This document shows, one piece after another, positions 20,767 through 32,296 of a stretch of DNA of 64,000 bases. The notes below the pieces were generated by a model. That model saw only the letters and a program-made list of their open reading frames with translations. It had not been told where the DNA came from and did not search any database. The number at the start of each line of letters is the position of its first letter. Position 1 is the first letter of the stretch. The position numbers and the translations under genes are program-made. Source of the stretch: Astropecten irregularis (taxonomy: Eukaryota; Echinodermata; Asteroidea; Paxillosida; Astropectinidae); the NCBI GenBank assembly GCA_963971285.1, contig OZ020248.1, positions 10,540,001 to 10,604,000 of the forward strand, read 5' to 3'.

Positions 20767-23242
20767 CGCAATGTTCCCGGAACCACCGGTAGGTGGCGCT
20801 GCACACGACTAGGGCTTTATCGGAACACTCTTAATTCCTTTCGTAGAAAAAAAACAGGTTATGACCAAAAATGCCCCAGATATGTATGTTGTAGCGAACA
20901 CTTTGGCATTGTATCTCATGGAACGCCTTAGAATTGTTTCAAGAGGGTTGGAAACGCTGAAAAACATACGAAATAGTATATATCTGAGCCAAAAAATGAA
21001 TTTTATTACTTTATTTAAATGACCTGTGACGTCACAACGAACGTCATCTTCGGCAGGTCTTCGGAAGCAACGTTTTCGGAAGCATTTGGATGCTCGGAAA
21101 TGTGCAAATGCAAATGGCAAAGAATTCCACTGATTACCATTACGGAAACAGGATTACATGTTTTTATATCCTCCAAGAGTTAACTTATTGGATACAAATT
21201 ATGATAAACCTCAATCTCAGGTGTGGAAAACTTGCGTAGAATATCTGAAAAGTGAGTTTTACAGGGTTCTTTTACCTACAAACTGTACAAAGCCAGTTTG
21301 CTCAAAACGCCCTCTGTTGGTTCTATAGAGTTGTGCACAAATTATGGTCATCAGTGGAATTCTTTCCAAAAGGTGCACTATAGGGCCTATTAGACTAAAC
21401 AACGGTGCCACATACATGATCCAATTCCTATTATAAAATGTCACATTTTCTGATAGGAAATTGGGGCGTAACCTCAAGTTTAAAAAAGTGTGATCCTTAA
21501 CTTAAGAGCTCTGTTAAAAATAGGGTTGTGAGAAAATGCATTATTTAAAAACACAGAAAATTAATTTTTTTTATATGAAACTGGTATATTCTGTTCATCA
21601 ATATACCATCAAGGTCCAAATTATGGAGAGCTGCTTTGCCAATTTGACCTTGCATAAATTTCCTTGTCCAGAAGCCAAGGTATATGTGCCATGATTTCTG
21701 ACACTCCATTGATTTATGCTACCCAGGCCCCCAGAATCGCTAAAAATATGCCAAAATAATTTTGTGGCTTGTGTATGTTCCATTTTAGAAGAAATGCCGG
21801 CATCTCCCGAATTTACACTCCACTCCATTGACTGCCGTTTCGTTCATTTCGTCAATTGATGGAGTCTAATATCTACGCCATTGACTTGTACACACTAGAG
21901 TCGTGCGCACGGGAGCACACGGACGGAATGGAGTCCAATTTCACGATATGGCTAAAATGGCCCGTTTTTATCAGGGCGTTGCCTTCAAAAACTCTGAAAA
22001 TAAGTCCTGGATGTGTCCATGCACAAATTTTCTTTTTTTGAGTTCTGAACAGTCAAATGACACTTTTTTTGGAAAATAAATGGTGGCAACTTAAAAAATT
22101 GCCCACCGCATTGATGAGGTATTATTTTATTTTGCAAGGCATGTTTTTTTCAGCATTTGTTCATGTGTGTCCGAATCATGGACAGGGTGTCCGAATCATG
22201 GCAAACATTAAGGTTATTTTCAATTCAATTTCATTTCAAGGAAACAAAAAACTTTGATAAAATATCAACCTGGATATAATAACTACACTCTGTTGTTCAT
22301 AAGTGAAAATAGTTGAGAGAAACAAACATTAAGAAGGTCAAATAATCCCAAATTGCTTAAGTGTCCGAATCATGGCACATTTACCCTACGTGTTCATCTC
22401 GTACCAAATTCAGCAGCCTGTCATGCTTAGAGAAAATGTTGATTTATAACGCCATCAAAGTATACTCAAATATCGGGAAATTTCTGGTCATTAATTTACA
22501 CCGTACAGTAAATACGCATGCATCTGGTGCAGAATTCTGATGTTCACATTGCCCTTATAGGTACACTCTCCAGGGGGGTGTACCTATAAGGGCATACCAA
22601 TACTGACACGACACTTCCCCCATACTCCTCTCGAGAGGTTGTTCCCTTGCTCCCATACTTGCTTCACTTGTGAGTGATGACATACATAATTATGTCAATG
22701 AAGCAATCGCCATTGCGAGGGGAGTATACTTCCTCCTGGACCATACATGTACTCCTCCACAAATGCTTCACGTTTGGACCCTCATTGATAAAAAAAAATT
22801 ATTATCTTAAATGCAGTATATACTTCGGATGTCAACAGACTTTTCCCAATTATAAATGTTACACTTATGTCAGGCCACTCAACACACGGTCCATGGTGTC
22901 ATTGTCTTTGATTGGTCACTGGCGGGGATGGATATCTTATCCACATTCTTACCATCCTGCATATCCTTCACCTCAAGAACACCATGTAAACGTTTGTTTT
23001 AAGCACAATTCCAACACGTACAAAAAACTCCAAGGGCCCTAGGAAGTTATTTAGAATTGTCATTATTGTTGAGATATCCACGCATAATAGGATTTGCACA
23101 TGTCTATATCCACCATGCTTCCAACACCCCCCCCCCACCCCCCACCTTCCAGGATGCGCCACAACATCTATAAAATGTACAGGTAGCCCCCTTTCATCTG
23201 GCCAGACGCAACACATAGCATCTATCTCTAGTTCCGAAAAAC
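20767..23242. mobile_element. 2.48-kb insertion present only in block A
   Basis: The direct repeat TCTGGA lies on both sides (20,761-20,766 and 23,243-23,248), while block B reads GTTCGTCTGGATTGTTTTTG through the site (41,708 onward). No convincing terminal inverted repeats and no protein domain were recognised. Inside are an inverted pair AAAGAATTCCACTGAT / ATCAGTGGAATTCTTT (21,118 and 21,350), three copies of GTGTCCGAATCATGG (22,168-22,375) and a strong hairpin at 22,549-22,596. The class is unknown. Confidence 0.65.
22549..22596. repeat. Perfect hairpin
   Basis: TGCCCTTATAGGTACAC and GTGTACCTATAAGGGCA pair over 17 bases around a C/G-rich loop. It is part of the block A-only insertion. It could be the junction of a small TIR element or a cruciform; no further role can be read from it. 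Confidence 0.6.
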
Positions 23243-23248
23243 TCTGGA

Positions 23249-23952
23249 TTGTTTTTGTTAATACGCGGTTCGCTTTGTTTGTTGTATGCAGTTTTTTGCT
23301 GTTTGTGTGTCTTCATTATTTTGTTTTGTGCTGTATTAGGCCTAAAAAAAATTGTTGTGTTGCCCTCAAGTGGAAAAATCAAAAATTTGGGTCGGTCGGT
23401 CGAATTTTGTTTTTTATTTCTTTTGATTTTTAAGAATAAATACAGGATGTATGGTCACCAGGGCTTATAAATCAACGGTCTTAAGTCGTTTTGAGGAGAC
23501 ACGCTTTTTTACTGCTAAATCTTACGTTTTCAGTCAAATTTTCTTTCATTTTCTGCTTATTAGCATTTCCATATTCGTGAGCAAAACTGTGATGTCATCT
23601 GGGGAACTGAAGGCAGTATAAACAAAAAGTTGCGGTTGTTTTTTTATTTTGCCAAATATGTTCCTTTCACTCAACCGGTTGTGTAATTTTTTTACCAAAC
23701 AATTTCTGTTGGTCAAGTTTGCCTCTTCATGTTTTATGTTTTTTCCTTATATTTTTGCTGTTGGTTCCCTTCATGAATATGCGTGAAAATCCCCCGTTTT
23801 ACAAAGCCATTCAAAGGAAAACCAAATGCTGGTTTGAAACCAAAATAATAATTGCCATTCATTATTTGTCAGTATTTTCTCTCCATGAAGGCAATAAAAT
23901 AACCTGACTGAAAAAAGCACTGCAGGAACCCTTTTAGCTAGCTAGTGGCCAC
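23249..23952. other. Noncoding DNA shared with block B
   Basis: Colinear with 41,715-42,873 except for a 470-base segment kept only in B (42,010-42,481). No gene was recognised; the short T-rich frames are not conserved between the blocks. Confidence 0.5.
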
Positions 23953-24112
23953 AATAGCGCTCCGCACTAATGACGTCAAACAATCCCCGGATGTCAGACA
24001 AACATTGTCTCACACGTAGTGTACATGCACGCGCGCACCCACACACGTTTGCATGGTTGCAATATTTGTCTGAGATCCGATGCTATTTTTAGCGCCAGTG
24101 CGGAGCGCTATT
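23953..24112. repeat. AATAGCGCTCCGCACTA MITE
   Basis: AATAGCGCTCCGCACTA and AGTGCGGAGCGCTATT are inverted ends around 130 bases containing TGCACGCGCGCACCCACAC. Block B copy: 42,874-43,032. Confidence 0.75.
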
Positions 24113-24143
24113 AATGGTTACACTTCCAATGCTGGGTATTATA

Positions 24144-27100
24144 GGTTTTCCCGGTCATTTTCGGCAAATGGGCGGCCAATTTCATTTCCACGCATTCGTG
24201 TTGACGTGATTTTGCCTCCTCGGTTGAAACCGTCACTCGATTTCACTTTGATGCATCCGTATTTATATAGCAGTGCATTCAATTCAATTCAATTCAACTG
24301 TCGTTCAGTTTAGCCATGCAAAATCGGCATTCAATTTAGCAGAGTAATCGCAAACAACGATTTATACCAGATCGTTACTTACGTTTTCGTTTTGAGACAA
24401 CCAATTTCGCAAAATAAGCAAACATATGCAAACCCCGTTATTGCAGTGTATTGCAATGGTGTCGCATCTCATCATCCATTTTGAAATGAAAAGCCCCTCC
24501 TCCGACCAACCTCTCTCTTCGTCCGGATCTCAAATACGTTGCAAACAAATGCAAACCCTTTTACACCTGTTTATTTCGTTGTATCTTGTGTCATTTTCCC
24601 TTTCCATGAATTCTATCTATATTTCTTTGATTTGTTATTTGATTATTCTCAAGAGAGGATTGGTGCCATGGATGTGTATTGAAAATCATGGTGTTGATGT
24701 TCAAATTGACTGCAAGCTCAATGTTATCTAAATCATTCGAATGCATCAATCAACCGTTAACATTAGATATTCTCTTGTACAGCGACCGAAAGCTGCCATT
24801 ATTTTCGAGGATTTTTCAATTACAAACATTTGTCGTCAGGGGACATCACTTAAGTGGTTTCCATATGTGACGGTCATATAAAAAAAATGATTTAGTTTAA
24901 CACCCCCCGCTTATTTTTGGCCAACCCATAACTTATTATGTAATCATTCTTTATTTGCCTGTATAAATTATTCAAATTTGTGAAGCGCCCTCTAGCTATG
25001 CTTGGCTTTTCGCGCGCTTCCCTCATATCAATCCATGACGAAGACTCATCAACACTGTTTCGTCTTCGCCCTTACAGGTAATTTTCATATGTTCTTAATT
25101 TACTTTATTTTCTGTGATTATCTTTTACTTAAACTCTCTGCCATAATATTGTAATGTAAGACTCAACTTATTTAGCCATTTGAGATTATTATTTCGTTGA
25201 GCATGATTTAGTTAATTTGACGTAACCTTGGGATTACAGTAAGATTAGTCCGGCACAATTTATCATTTCATTATCGTCTTTTCGTTATCTTTTCATAATT
25301 GTGATCTGCTTATTTAGGTTTAATAAATAGCAGAAGTGTTTGTTTTTCTACCATTTGTATAGTAAGACCCATTTTGGACTTAGAAACTTAGATTTTCCTA
25401 AAAACAATGTAAAGTTCAAGATGGCGGTCGCAGCCGGTTTTCGGCGAACGGCAAATAATTGTAAACAATCTAAATGTATTTATAACCATTTCCACTGCTT
25501 TCTTGTAAGTTGTTTATTGATATCAATCCATGACGAAGACTCATCAACACTGTTTCGTCTTCGCCCTTACAGGCCTACAGAATAAACCAGCAAAACAGAT
25601 ATCAATTGTCGCCGCCGCCTCTATCCTTCGACTCAAATTTCAACTCGGGTCACATTGGTGGAAGATCCGGGTAGAGGCACTTCAACGGCAGACATCAACA
25701 TCTCAAGCCTGTGTCCTACCAATACATGACGGCATCCAAGACATCTGGACGTCTGAGTAGGCCCACCATAACCATTTCGGTAACCCTCACCAGTGTGCTT
25801 CCCCGCACGGTTGGTCTCCATAGTTCCGCCGCTTGGCCAGCCGCCCAGTCACCGGGCCGGGCCGACCGCCTGCTTTGCCACCGTGCCGGCTGCTTCGTCC
25901 CCTGGTTGCCCGTTCAGTGTCCTCAGGCCGACCGCCTCGCTCCAGACTAGTTCGTTCCTTCCCGGGCCAGCTGATGTTTCGTCCCCTGCTCTTCCAGTTC
26001 CTGCTTGGTGGTTGGAACTGTGTCGCCTGAAGACTGACGGTATTGCCAACATTTCCTCGCGACGTCGAACGGCGATCCTTACCATACTTCTGGCCTGATC
26101 CCGACGACCGACGGCCTTGCACCGCCCCTGTGATTCTCGAGTTAACACCGTTCCTGTGATCGCCTTGGAACAGCTTCAGTCATATCACCGGCAAAGATCC
26201 TCGGTGTACCGACAGAACATTTGGTAGTACACCGGAAGCGTAGATAGTTACGGTTGCTACGAACACTCATTGTTTCGTCCATTGTACAATTCAAGACAGT
26301 GACATTCCATTTAGGGTCACATTTTGGTGGAAGATTGGTTCCTGCTATGCCGATCAATCAATCGGGGAAATCGGCCGGAAAACACGCACCGATCGAGACG
26401 CCGCAGAGCTGTTGCAAGACTCTTTGTAAGTCCCCATAGCAACCTATGTACACAAAGACTGCATTTTCATTCGTAATTTCAGCTGTTCTAGTGTGCTTAC
26501 CATTCCTGTAATGTGTATGTTATGTAAGAAGCCATTGTCATTGGAATAACATACCTGTCGAGTGTAGGTCCCTTGAGACACTCTCGAACATTTTTCTAAT
26601 TTGCACAGTTGTTTTTGCCCGAGAATTTTGAAACAGATTTCTTCGCTTTCTCGATCCATACTATTGAATGTTTTTAGTAGTTTCATACAGTGTATGTAGG
26701 ACCATACGCTATAAATGATTTTGTTGTATTCTTGCATTTTCGATTGATTTGCATTTCACTAGCTGATTTCACAGTTAACATTGATTGTTGGATTTGTTTA
26801 TCGATTGGAATTGCTTGTTTATTTTCAATTGTCATTGATTTCATTGATTGATAATTGGTTTGATATTTGCCTCTTATTTTTAACCCGTTTCTTGACTTCA
26901 TTTAATTGTTCTTCCTGTAATCTTGGCGTTGCATTTTCATTTAGAACTTGATCTGGGTTATTTGATACTGTATTTGAATGTGTTTCTGGTAGCGCCGATT
27001 GCCACCATTTCCATTTTTCAGTGTACATTAGTTTTGTTTGGGCTGTGGTTTTGTAGACTTAGATTGTCTTCTTCCTTACAAGATGGCCACTTCCAGAAAA

Positions 27101-27748
27101 CGGTCCGATGACGACTTTTTTCCCACGCCAGCCACAACCTTTGCTCGTCCGTCAACCTTATCGACACGTCCGAAGCACCACACACCCCCCGTACTCACTC
27201 CTCAGAGACATCCACCCAACATCCGGAGTCAACTGCCACAGACGTCCCCTAATTCTGGAGATAAATACCAGCCTCTTGCAGAGCAGTTTCTTGCTGAGAT
27301 TGATGACATCGAACGGCGAATGTCACAGAGCATGCCACGTCGTCATCCAACTCAACCACTTCATCGCCAGCGGCTCCAACATGACTCATCTTCCTCCGTC
27401 TATGGTTCACAAGAAGTGAACAATTCTATACCCTTTTTATTCTTGCGGTACAATCATAATTTCAGACAGAACGCTAAATTTGCTGAACAATTCACAGAAA
27501 TGCCTGCCCCAAAACGAATTCGAATGACTAAGCGCACGCCGCCAAAAGCCGTTGCGAATTTGAATGCTGTTCGAATGGAATTTTTTATTGAAAGGCGATT
27601 CTATTTAATCGCCTGACTCTTGTGAACATTTCCTTGCACATAAAATGAAATCGAATGACTATTTTGAGGTGCCTTGCAGTTTCACGCGAAATGCAATGAC
27701 GCAGCGTTTAAATTGTCCGCTCATTTGCCGAAAATGACCGGGAAAACC
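24144..27748. mobile_element. GGTTTTCCCGGTCATTTTCGG element with nested insertion
   Basis: The ends GGTTTTCCCGGTCATTTTCG and CGAAAATGACCGGGAAAACC are inverse over about 27 bases. The uninterrupted copy in block B is 43,062-44,119 (1,058 bases); here 24,866-27,419 has been inserted. The flanks join the halves of the 170-base conserved block (TATTAGTTTCATCACTGATG), which is intact and empty at 20,460. Confidence 0.82.
24866..27419 (+). mobile_element. Retroelement-like fossil, block A only
   Basis: A 2.55-kb insertion with a precise empty site in block B (43,780). It begins TGTGACGG, a common start for Gypsy-type LTRs, and contains two identical 54-base direct repeats (25,025-25,078 and 25,520-25,573). 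A TTGGTGGAAGATCCGG segment near 25,650 resembles a primer-site region. Protein-coding remains are weak. It looks like a broken, non-autonomous LTR-type element; no matching right-hand LTR was identified, so the family call is tentative. Presence in one block only suggests a young insertion. Confidence 0.4.
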
Positions 27749-27749
27749 T

Positions 27750-27926
27750 ATATTAGTTTCATCACTGATGCCGAACTAATTTCCAATAAAACACAGGGAG
27801 GGTACACGTATTATGCTAGCAACAGCCAGCCGAAATCAGCACGCACGATGGATATGATAAAAAGACGCGTTACCATGACTGCCAGTGACCTTGTTTGGTT
27901 TGGTTTAATTATGGCCATAGAGCTAT
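27750..27926. repeat. 170-base conserved noncoding block
   Basis: TTAGTTTCATCACTGATGCC through TAGCAACAGCCAGCCG to GCACGCACGATGGATATG. Five copies in the window (also 20,460, 41,400, 44,125 and 54,440). The translated frame differs between copies, so it is a repeat and not an exon. Confidence 0.6.
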
Positions 27927-27927
27927 A

Positions 27928-28299
27928 TTAAAGGGATTGCATACGTTTGGTAATTTGAGCCTATTGTTTGTTTCAAACCAATATAATTGTATATATATAC
28001 CATAAAACTAACCTGTGAAAGTTTCAATTCAAAAGGTGGTAGCGTTTGTGAGATTTTGGCGACAAACTAGAGCGGTTATTTCACGCCAGATAACAGTAAG
28101 TCAATAGCTGAGAAGCGTTACGGCCATAACGCTTCTCAGATTCATAATTTTTGGAGATAAAAAGTGACATATTTTTCCATAACCGCGGTACTTCGAATTG
28201 AACGTTTCTCAATATGCATTTTACTATCCAAAGCAGCTGTACTTCTCACCAAGTAAGTTTTTATTGCCAGTCATTACCAAACGTATGCAATTCCTTTAA
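27928..28299. repeat. TTAAAGGGATTGCATACG MITE
   Basis: Same family as 5,142-5,525, sharing the inner palindrome GAAGCGTTACGGCCATAACG. TTAA at both ends. Block B orthologue 44,284-44,667, which retains AAATTTTCAGA missing here. Confidence 0.8.
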
Positions 28300-28551
28300 A
28301 ATGACTAGAGCGCTAGCTCCGTGTAGAAAGTGATGCCTGCTGGGCGCATCCATGTTTGTGCACAAACCTATGAAAAGCCCATAATTTTGTACGTTTTTTG
28401 TACGTTCATTTGCATACTGCGTTGTGTTCTATACGGGTGCGTCATCGAAGTCAAATACGCCCGAAATCCGACGCACCCTCGGTAAATGCGCGTTTCATTT
28501 GGGACCGTGCGCGCACACGCTCTGCACTTCAGTCACGCAATGATTGCATGC

Positions 28552-28600
28552 GTCATATAAAGACGCGCTAGGTACCGTTCGTGCATACTTGAGCGTTGCA
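28552..28600 (+). promoter_or_regulatory. Candidate TATA promoter
   Basis: GTCATATAAAGACGCGC supplies a TATA box in a GC-rich, CpG-rich stretch about 740 bases upstream of the FAMeT exon, same strand. The first exon is not identified, so the link to that gene is inferred from position. Same sequence in block B at 44,918-44,968. Confidence 0.35.
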
Positions 28601-28710
28601 TATAGAGTACACTCTTCGAAAGGCATTCCAGTCAAAGTGTTCTTGTTCCAAAGACACGCACACCCATTCAAAATGACTGCGCCCAGACGGCTTCAAAACT
28701 TCTACTCACG

Positions 28711-28893
28711 GGCTGCGTTCGAGCGAGCTACTCTTGTTAACACGAGTATACTCCTGAGCGCTCGAACGGCCGGAGTACGACACTCGGGTCAGCGAGAGTA
28801 TACTCTCCAGTGTTTGGGAGTATACTCCTGCACCGGAGAGTACTGCGCGCGCATCACACTCGTGTTACCGGGAGTAACCGCTCGAACGCAGCC
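28711..28893. repeat. GGCTGCGTTCGAGCG MITE with GAGTATACTC repeats
   Basis: GGCTGCGTTCGAGCG and CGCTCGAACGCAGCC are perfect 15-base inverted ends; ACG flanks both sides (3-base target duplication). AGTATACTC palindromes repeat inside. Block B orthologue 45,079-45,261. Confidence 0.8.
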
Positions 28894-28914
28894 ACGGAGA
28901 ACGCAGAGCTAGCG

Positions 28915-29225
28915 GTCTAGTAATGCGACGGCTTGACGAGACAATGCGACGGCACGACGCGACGCGTACATTGAGCGGCGCTTTCTCATGCGGTGTACGT
29001 GCTTAGAAACGATAATTCAACAGGCGACGGCACGACGCGAGGGGCGACGGCACGACGCGATGGGCGACGCGAAAGGGACGACGGGCGACGCAGATATGGC
29101 GTCTTTAGAACACCATACGCGACTCCAACAAAGCCCTATACACACTATACAAAAACAGGCGACGGCACGACGCGACGGCCCGACGCGACTATGCGCCCTG
29201 AAAGAAAAAAGAATGCGCCGCGTAA
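28915..29225. repeat. GGCGACGGCACGACGCGA tandem repeat
   Basis: The 10-18-base motif ACGGCACGACGCGA recurs about eight times with point changes; GC-rich. Block B equivalent 45,290-45,595. Apparent Arg-rich frames on both strands are repeat by-products. Confidence 0.65.
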
Positions 29226-29294
29226 AATGGCCGAAATGGAATTCCATAGTGACTGTGTAAGTTCTGAATGATTTTGTATTTTTTTTTTTCGCAG

Positions 29295-29549
29295 GTTTCA
29301 TTTCCCGTTCAGTGGTGGCTGGTTCCGGAGCGTGCTACCTACTGAACGAGCCTGGGTTGGACGGCGTCATGAGATGGGTCCTACCGTACGATGACCCTTG
29401 CTCCTGCCTGGAGAAAGACCTGCGCCTCGGCGGTCTCAACACCCATCACCAGTACCGCCCCTTCGCACCGGCCACCTTCGACATGTCGGCGGTGAATTTC
29501 ACGGACCTGAAAGCCGTGCTGCAACTGCTGGACTGCAACGAGGAGCCGG
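29295..29549 (+). CDS. FAMeT-domain gene, internal exon (block A, rest lost in gap)
   Basis: A 255-base exon bounded by TTTTCGCAG|GTTTC and CCGG|GTAAGT. Phase 1 at both ends, so it can be added or skipped without breaking frame. It encodes FISRSVVAGSGACYLLNEPG, then a Cys-Ser-Cys segment, LNTHHQYRPFAPATFDMSAV and a final LLDCNEEP. The block B exon (45,665-45,919) is identical in predicted protein. The downstream domain exon falls in the N run. Confidence 0.7.
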
Positions 29550-29561
29550 GTAAGTTCCGAC

Positions 29562-29761
29562 NNNNNNNNNNNNNNNNNNNNNNNNNNNNNNNNNNNNNNN
29601 NNNNNNNNNNNNNNNNNNNNNNNNNNNNNNNNNNNNNNNNNNNNNNNNNNNNNNNNNNNNNNNNNNNNNNNNNNNNNNNNNNNNNNNNNNNNNNNNNNNN
29701 NNNNNNNNNNNNNNNNNNNNNNNNNNNNNNNNNNNNNNNNNNNNNNNNNNNNNNNNNNNNN
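29562..29761. other. Assembly gap of 200 N
   Basis: Exactly 200 N. Sequence left of it continues at 45,932 in block B and sequence right of it continues leftward at 9,914 in block A, so the gap joins a copy end to a copy start. Confidence 0.99.
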
Positions 29762-30333
29762 AGAAGGAGATAAATCTAGCTGCAGGTATAGACCTTTCTT
29801 TTGTTTACAAACATTCGCTGCTGGTTGGCATGGGCGGCCAAATGTTGTATTAAAATCTTTTCGACAGACGGCGTGACCAAATTCAACATTTTTACAAACT
29901 TTCCATGGATGTATACAAAAATACACACCATCATTGCTTGTGTTGTTTTATTAATACATTCAGCAAAAACTCGATCGGGCTGTGACGTTGCAAAAAGAAA
30001 GGTCTATAGCACACAATCTGCTGCCTACCTTTCCGCCATGTTGGATCAACTTTGTCTGACCGTAAACCTACCCTTTCCTCGGTTCTCGTTCGGTTGAGCC
30101 AATGACGCAATTGAATCAGAACCGAAGTCGCCCAAACGCCGAACCCGTGACCAGCACAGAAACATAATTCATGGTACGGGCCGTCCAAAACCGCGCCTCA
30201 GCACTTTGCAGAATATCAAAAGACGACACTTATTTATTCAAGTATGCAAATTGTTTTACAATCATTCGATTTTGACATCCCGCAGTGCCTGCAGCTCTTT
30301 GTGGAAGATCTTGAACCCCTGGAAATAATCAAA

Positions 30334-31345
30334 ATGCCCCAGTACCGTGATCACCACCAGGGCCAACACCACGCCGCTCTCCAGCTTCACCACGGCCAAG
30401 ATATTCAACATCGCCCCGGTGTTGAGGTCTCATCCACGGTCGTGCATGTTCAGGCCCACATCGTCCGGCCACCTGCCTCCGTATCCGTACGGGCCACAGT
30501 CTTATGGACCGTGCAGGCGCTGGCTGGATTTACCTTGATCAGTAGTGGTATCACCCTGATGACAGTAGGCTTCACCAGCGATATGGGCAGTGTGGGGTTG
30601 GCAGTCCCCGGGATGTTCCTCGCTGTGGTCGGTGTCGGTCTTCTCGTGATCCTGGTCGCGCGGCTGTGCAGGCTGCAACGGCCGCAACACCATGCGGCAA
30701 CTGCAACAACTGGTGGACTGCAGCTGACCGGAGTGGGATCGACACCGGCCCATCAGCCATGGATCTCATCAACACATCAAGCATCGCCACCCGGTGACCC
30801 AGCAACAGTCTACGTAGGTCCACCAGGTGGTCTAACTCCCTCGGCACAGACCGGCAGTCCTACCTACCAACCAAAAGCTCAACACCAACCTCCATCTCAT
30901 CAGCAGCAGAACCAACCAGCTACCGTAGCACAGTCACCTCAGTAAGTTGTGAATATGATGAATTATGTACCACCACCCCATTTCCATTATAACCCAATAG
31001 GTTAATATCACTCTATATTAAAATCCATGGGGGTCGATTTCACCAAACTCATCGTAACTTATTACTGTCAATCATAGAACTTATAATGCATAGCAGTCGT
31101 AGGAAACGCGTACGATGGGTTACTTATCTTTTGTATTAAACTCGAGTAACGACCGATCGTAGAGCTTCATGAAATCAACTCATGTTCTTTTTCACATCAC
31201 GCATGCCCTCTTCTTTGGTTCTTGCAGGGTTCCTTACGACCAGTCAGGGGACACCAGCGTTCCTTCATATCCCCCACCGACCTACGAGGAGACGGTACAA
31301 CAACTGACAACTCGTACCAACGACCCTGAGACAAATGACGCATAA
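30334..31345 (+). CDS. Two-helix membrane protein with PPxY motif, copy B
   Basis: Exons 30,334-30,941 and 31,228-31,345 join through the split CAG codon to give about 241 residues. Near-identical to copy A: replacements within the predicted protein are GIT to GFT at the helix 1/turn region, and QQHH and AATA in the linker to PQHH and TATT. The C-terminus is PPPTYEETVQQLTTRTNDPE then TNDA. Both membrane helices, the CRLQR border and PPPTY are intact. The AATAAA seen at the end of the other copies reads CATAAA here. It is best read as an allele or very recent duplicate of copy A; its inferred function is the same. Confidence 0.82.
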
Positions 31346-31457
31346 AACGATAGAAACTGCACAGACTGGAGTCCAAAGCACCGTGTGGGAGCCCGTTTAG
31401 CTTCGTAGCTTCGATCTTAAGGCTCCTAAATTAAGGATCCGTTGCGTGACTGTGCTG

Positions 31458-31605
31458 GAGTCGATTTCACCAAACCCATCGTAACTTACTATCAATCGTA
31501 TAGGACTTATGATGCATTGACGCCCCACGTAGAAGTCGAATGATACGATGGGTTATCCTTCGTAACTTGAGTTACGATCGATCGTAGGGCTTCGTTAAAT
31601 CGACC
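31458..31605. repeat. GGTCGATTTCACC MITE, uninterrupted
   Basis: AGTCGATTTCACCAAACCCA to GGGCTTCGTTAAATCGACC, with TACGATCGATCGTAGG inside. It is the empty-site partner of the LINE-interrupted copy at 12,441-12,992. Confidence 0.78.
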
Positions 31606-31862
31606 ATTGTCGATCTCGTTAGCTGAGTGTCAGGCAGAGTGACTGGCGGTCTTTGCAATGGCTTGATCTCATTGAGTGAGAGACACTCATGTACCGGTAT
31701 TGAATATAAACAGTAGACTGGGCTACGACTGTGGCTCTCGACTACGTTTATTGATGACAGTATAAGTCCACCTCCAAGTTTCAGCCTTTGTGGACGAAAA
31801 AAACGAAGCCGGAGCCGAAGCAAGATTTCGAAACGGGCTCATAGATTTCGATGACTTCTATA

Positions 31863-32296
31863 CAGGGTGTCCCTGTAAAACGCAACACTTGTGTCGTGAA
31901 CTATTATATGAAAATTAAATTGTTTATCACTTCAAGATTCAGCTTTGTGATACAACTATGTCTTGGCTAGCACCATGTAGAATTTAAGGAAAATTTGACT
32001 AAGTTGAGTAAAAACTAAGACTGAATTACCCAACCTCAAAACCCGATTTTCATCTTTCTTTCATACACTTTATGTGTGTATTGACCACTATGCGCGTTAT
32101 CCTTGTAAATTTGTTTTTAAGGAGTTCTCTTTCAATTGGTCATATTTTCCCCAATTTCAGTCCCAATATGCTTAAATTCTACATGCTGATAGCCAAGACA
32201 TGGTTGTATCATATAACTGAATCTTAAAGTGATACACAGTTTAATTTTAACATAATGGGTCCCGACACAGTGTTGCGTTTTTTCTGGGATACCCTG
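31863..32296. repeat. CAGGGTGTCCC mariner-like MITE
   Basis: Orthologue of 13,256-13,660 with TATA flanks; it keeps an extra 30 bases (CCCCAATTTCAGTCCCAATA) relative to block A. Confidence 0.75.

Larger units (their letters stand above)
9915..29561 (+). other. Duplicated block A (left of assembly gap)
   Basis: The first bases (AGAAGGAGATAAATCTAGC) are exactly the first bases after the N gap at 29,762, and the last bases before the gap (GAGCCGGGTAAGTTCCGAC) occur at 45,913-45,931. Between these points A and B are colinear, at about nine base differences in the 700-base first exon of the PPxY gene, with several large insertions on one side only. Confidence 0.85.

Noticed and set aside
20746-20931. 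THAP-like YVCCSEHF segment
   Set aside because: Only the CSxHF-like string is present; the zinc-binding N-terminal cysteines and the AVPTIF-type motif are not seen, and the region is inside a one-sided insertion.
27038-27616. 192-residue plus-strand frame starting MGCGFVDLDC
   Set aside because: It starts inside the block A-only retroelement-like insertion and runs on into the host TIR element, so it is a chance fusion of two repeats.
28544-28912. 122-residue frame kept in blocks A and B
   Set aside because: Most of its length is the GGCTGCGTTCGAGCG MITE, and A and B are too similar for conservation to mean anything.
29312-29926. Open frames running through the N gap
   Set aside because: The middle is unknown sequence and the two sides come from different parts of the duplicated block; only the exon 29,295-29,549 is supported.
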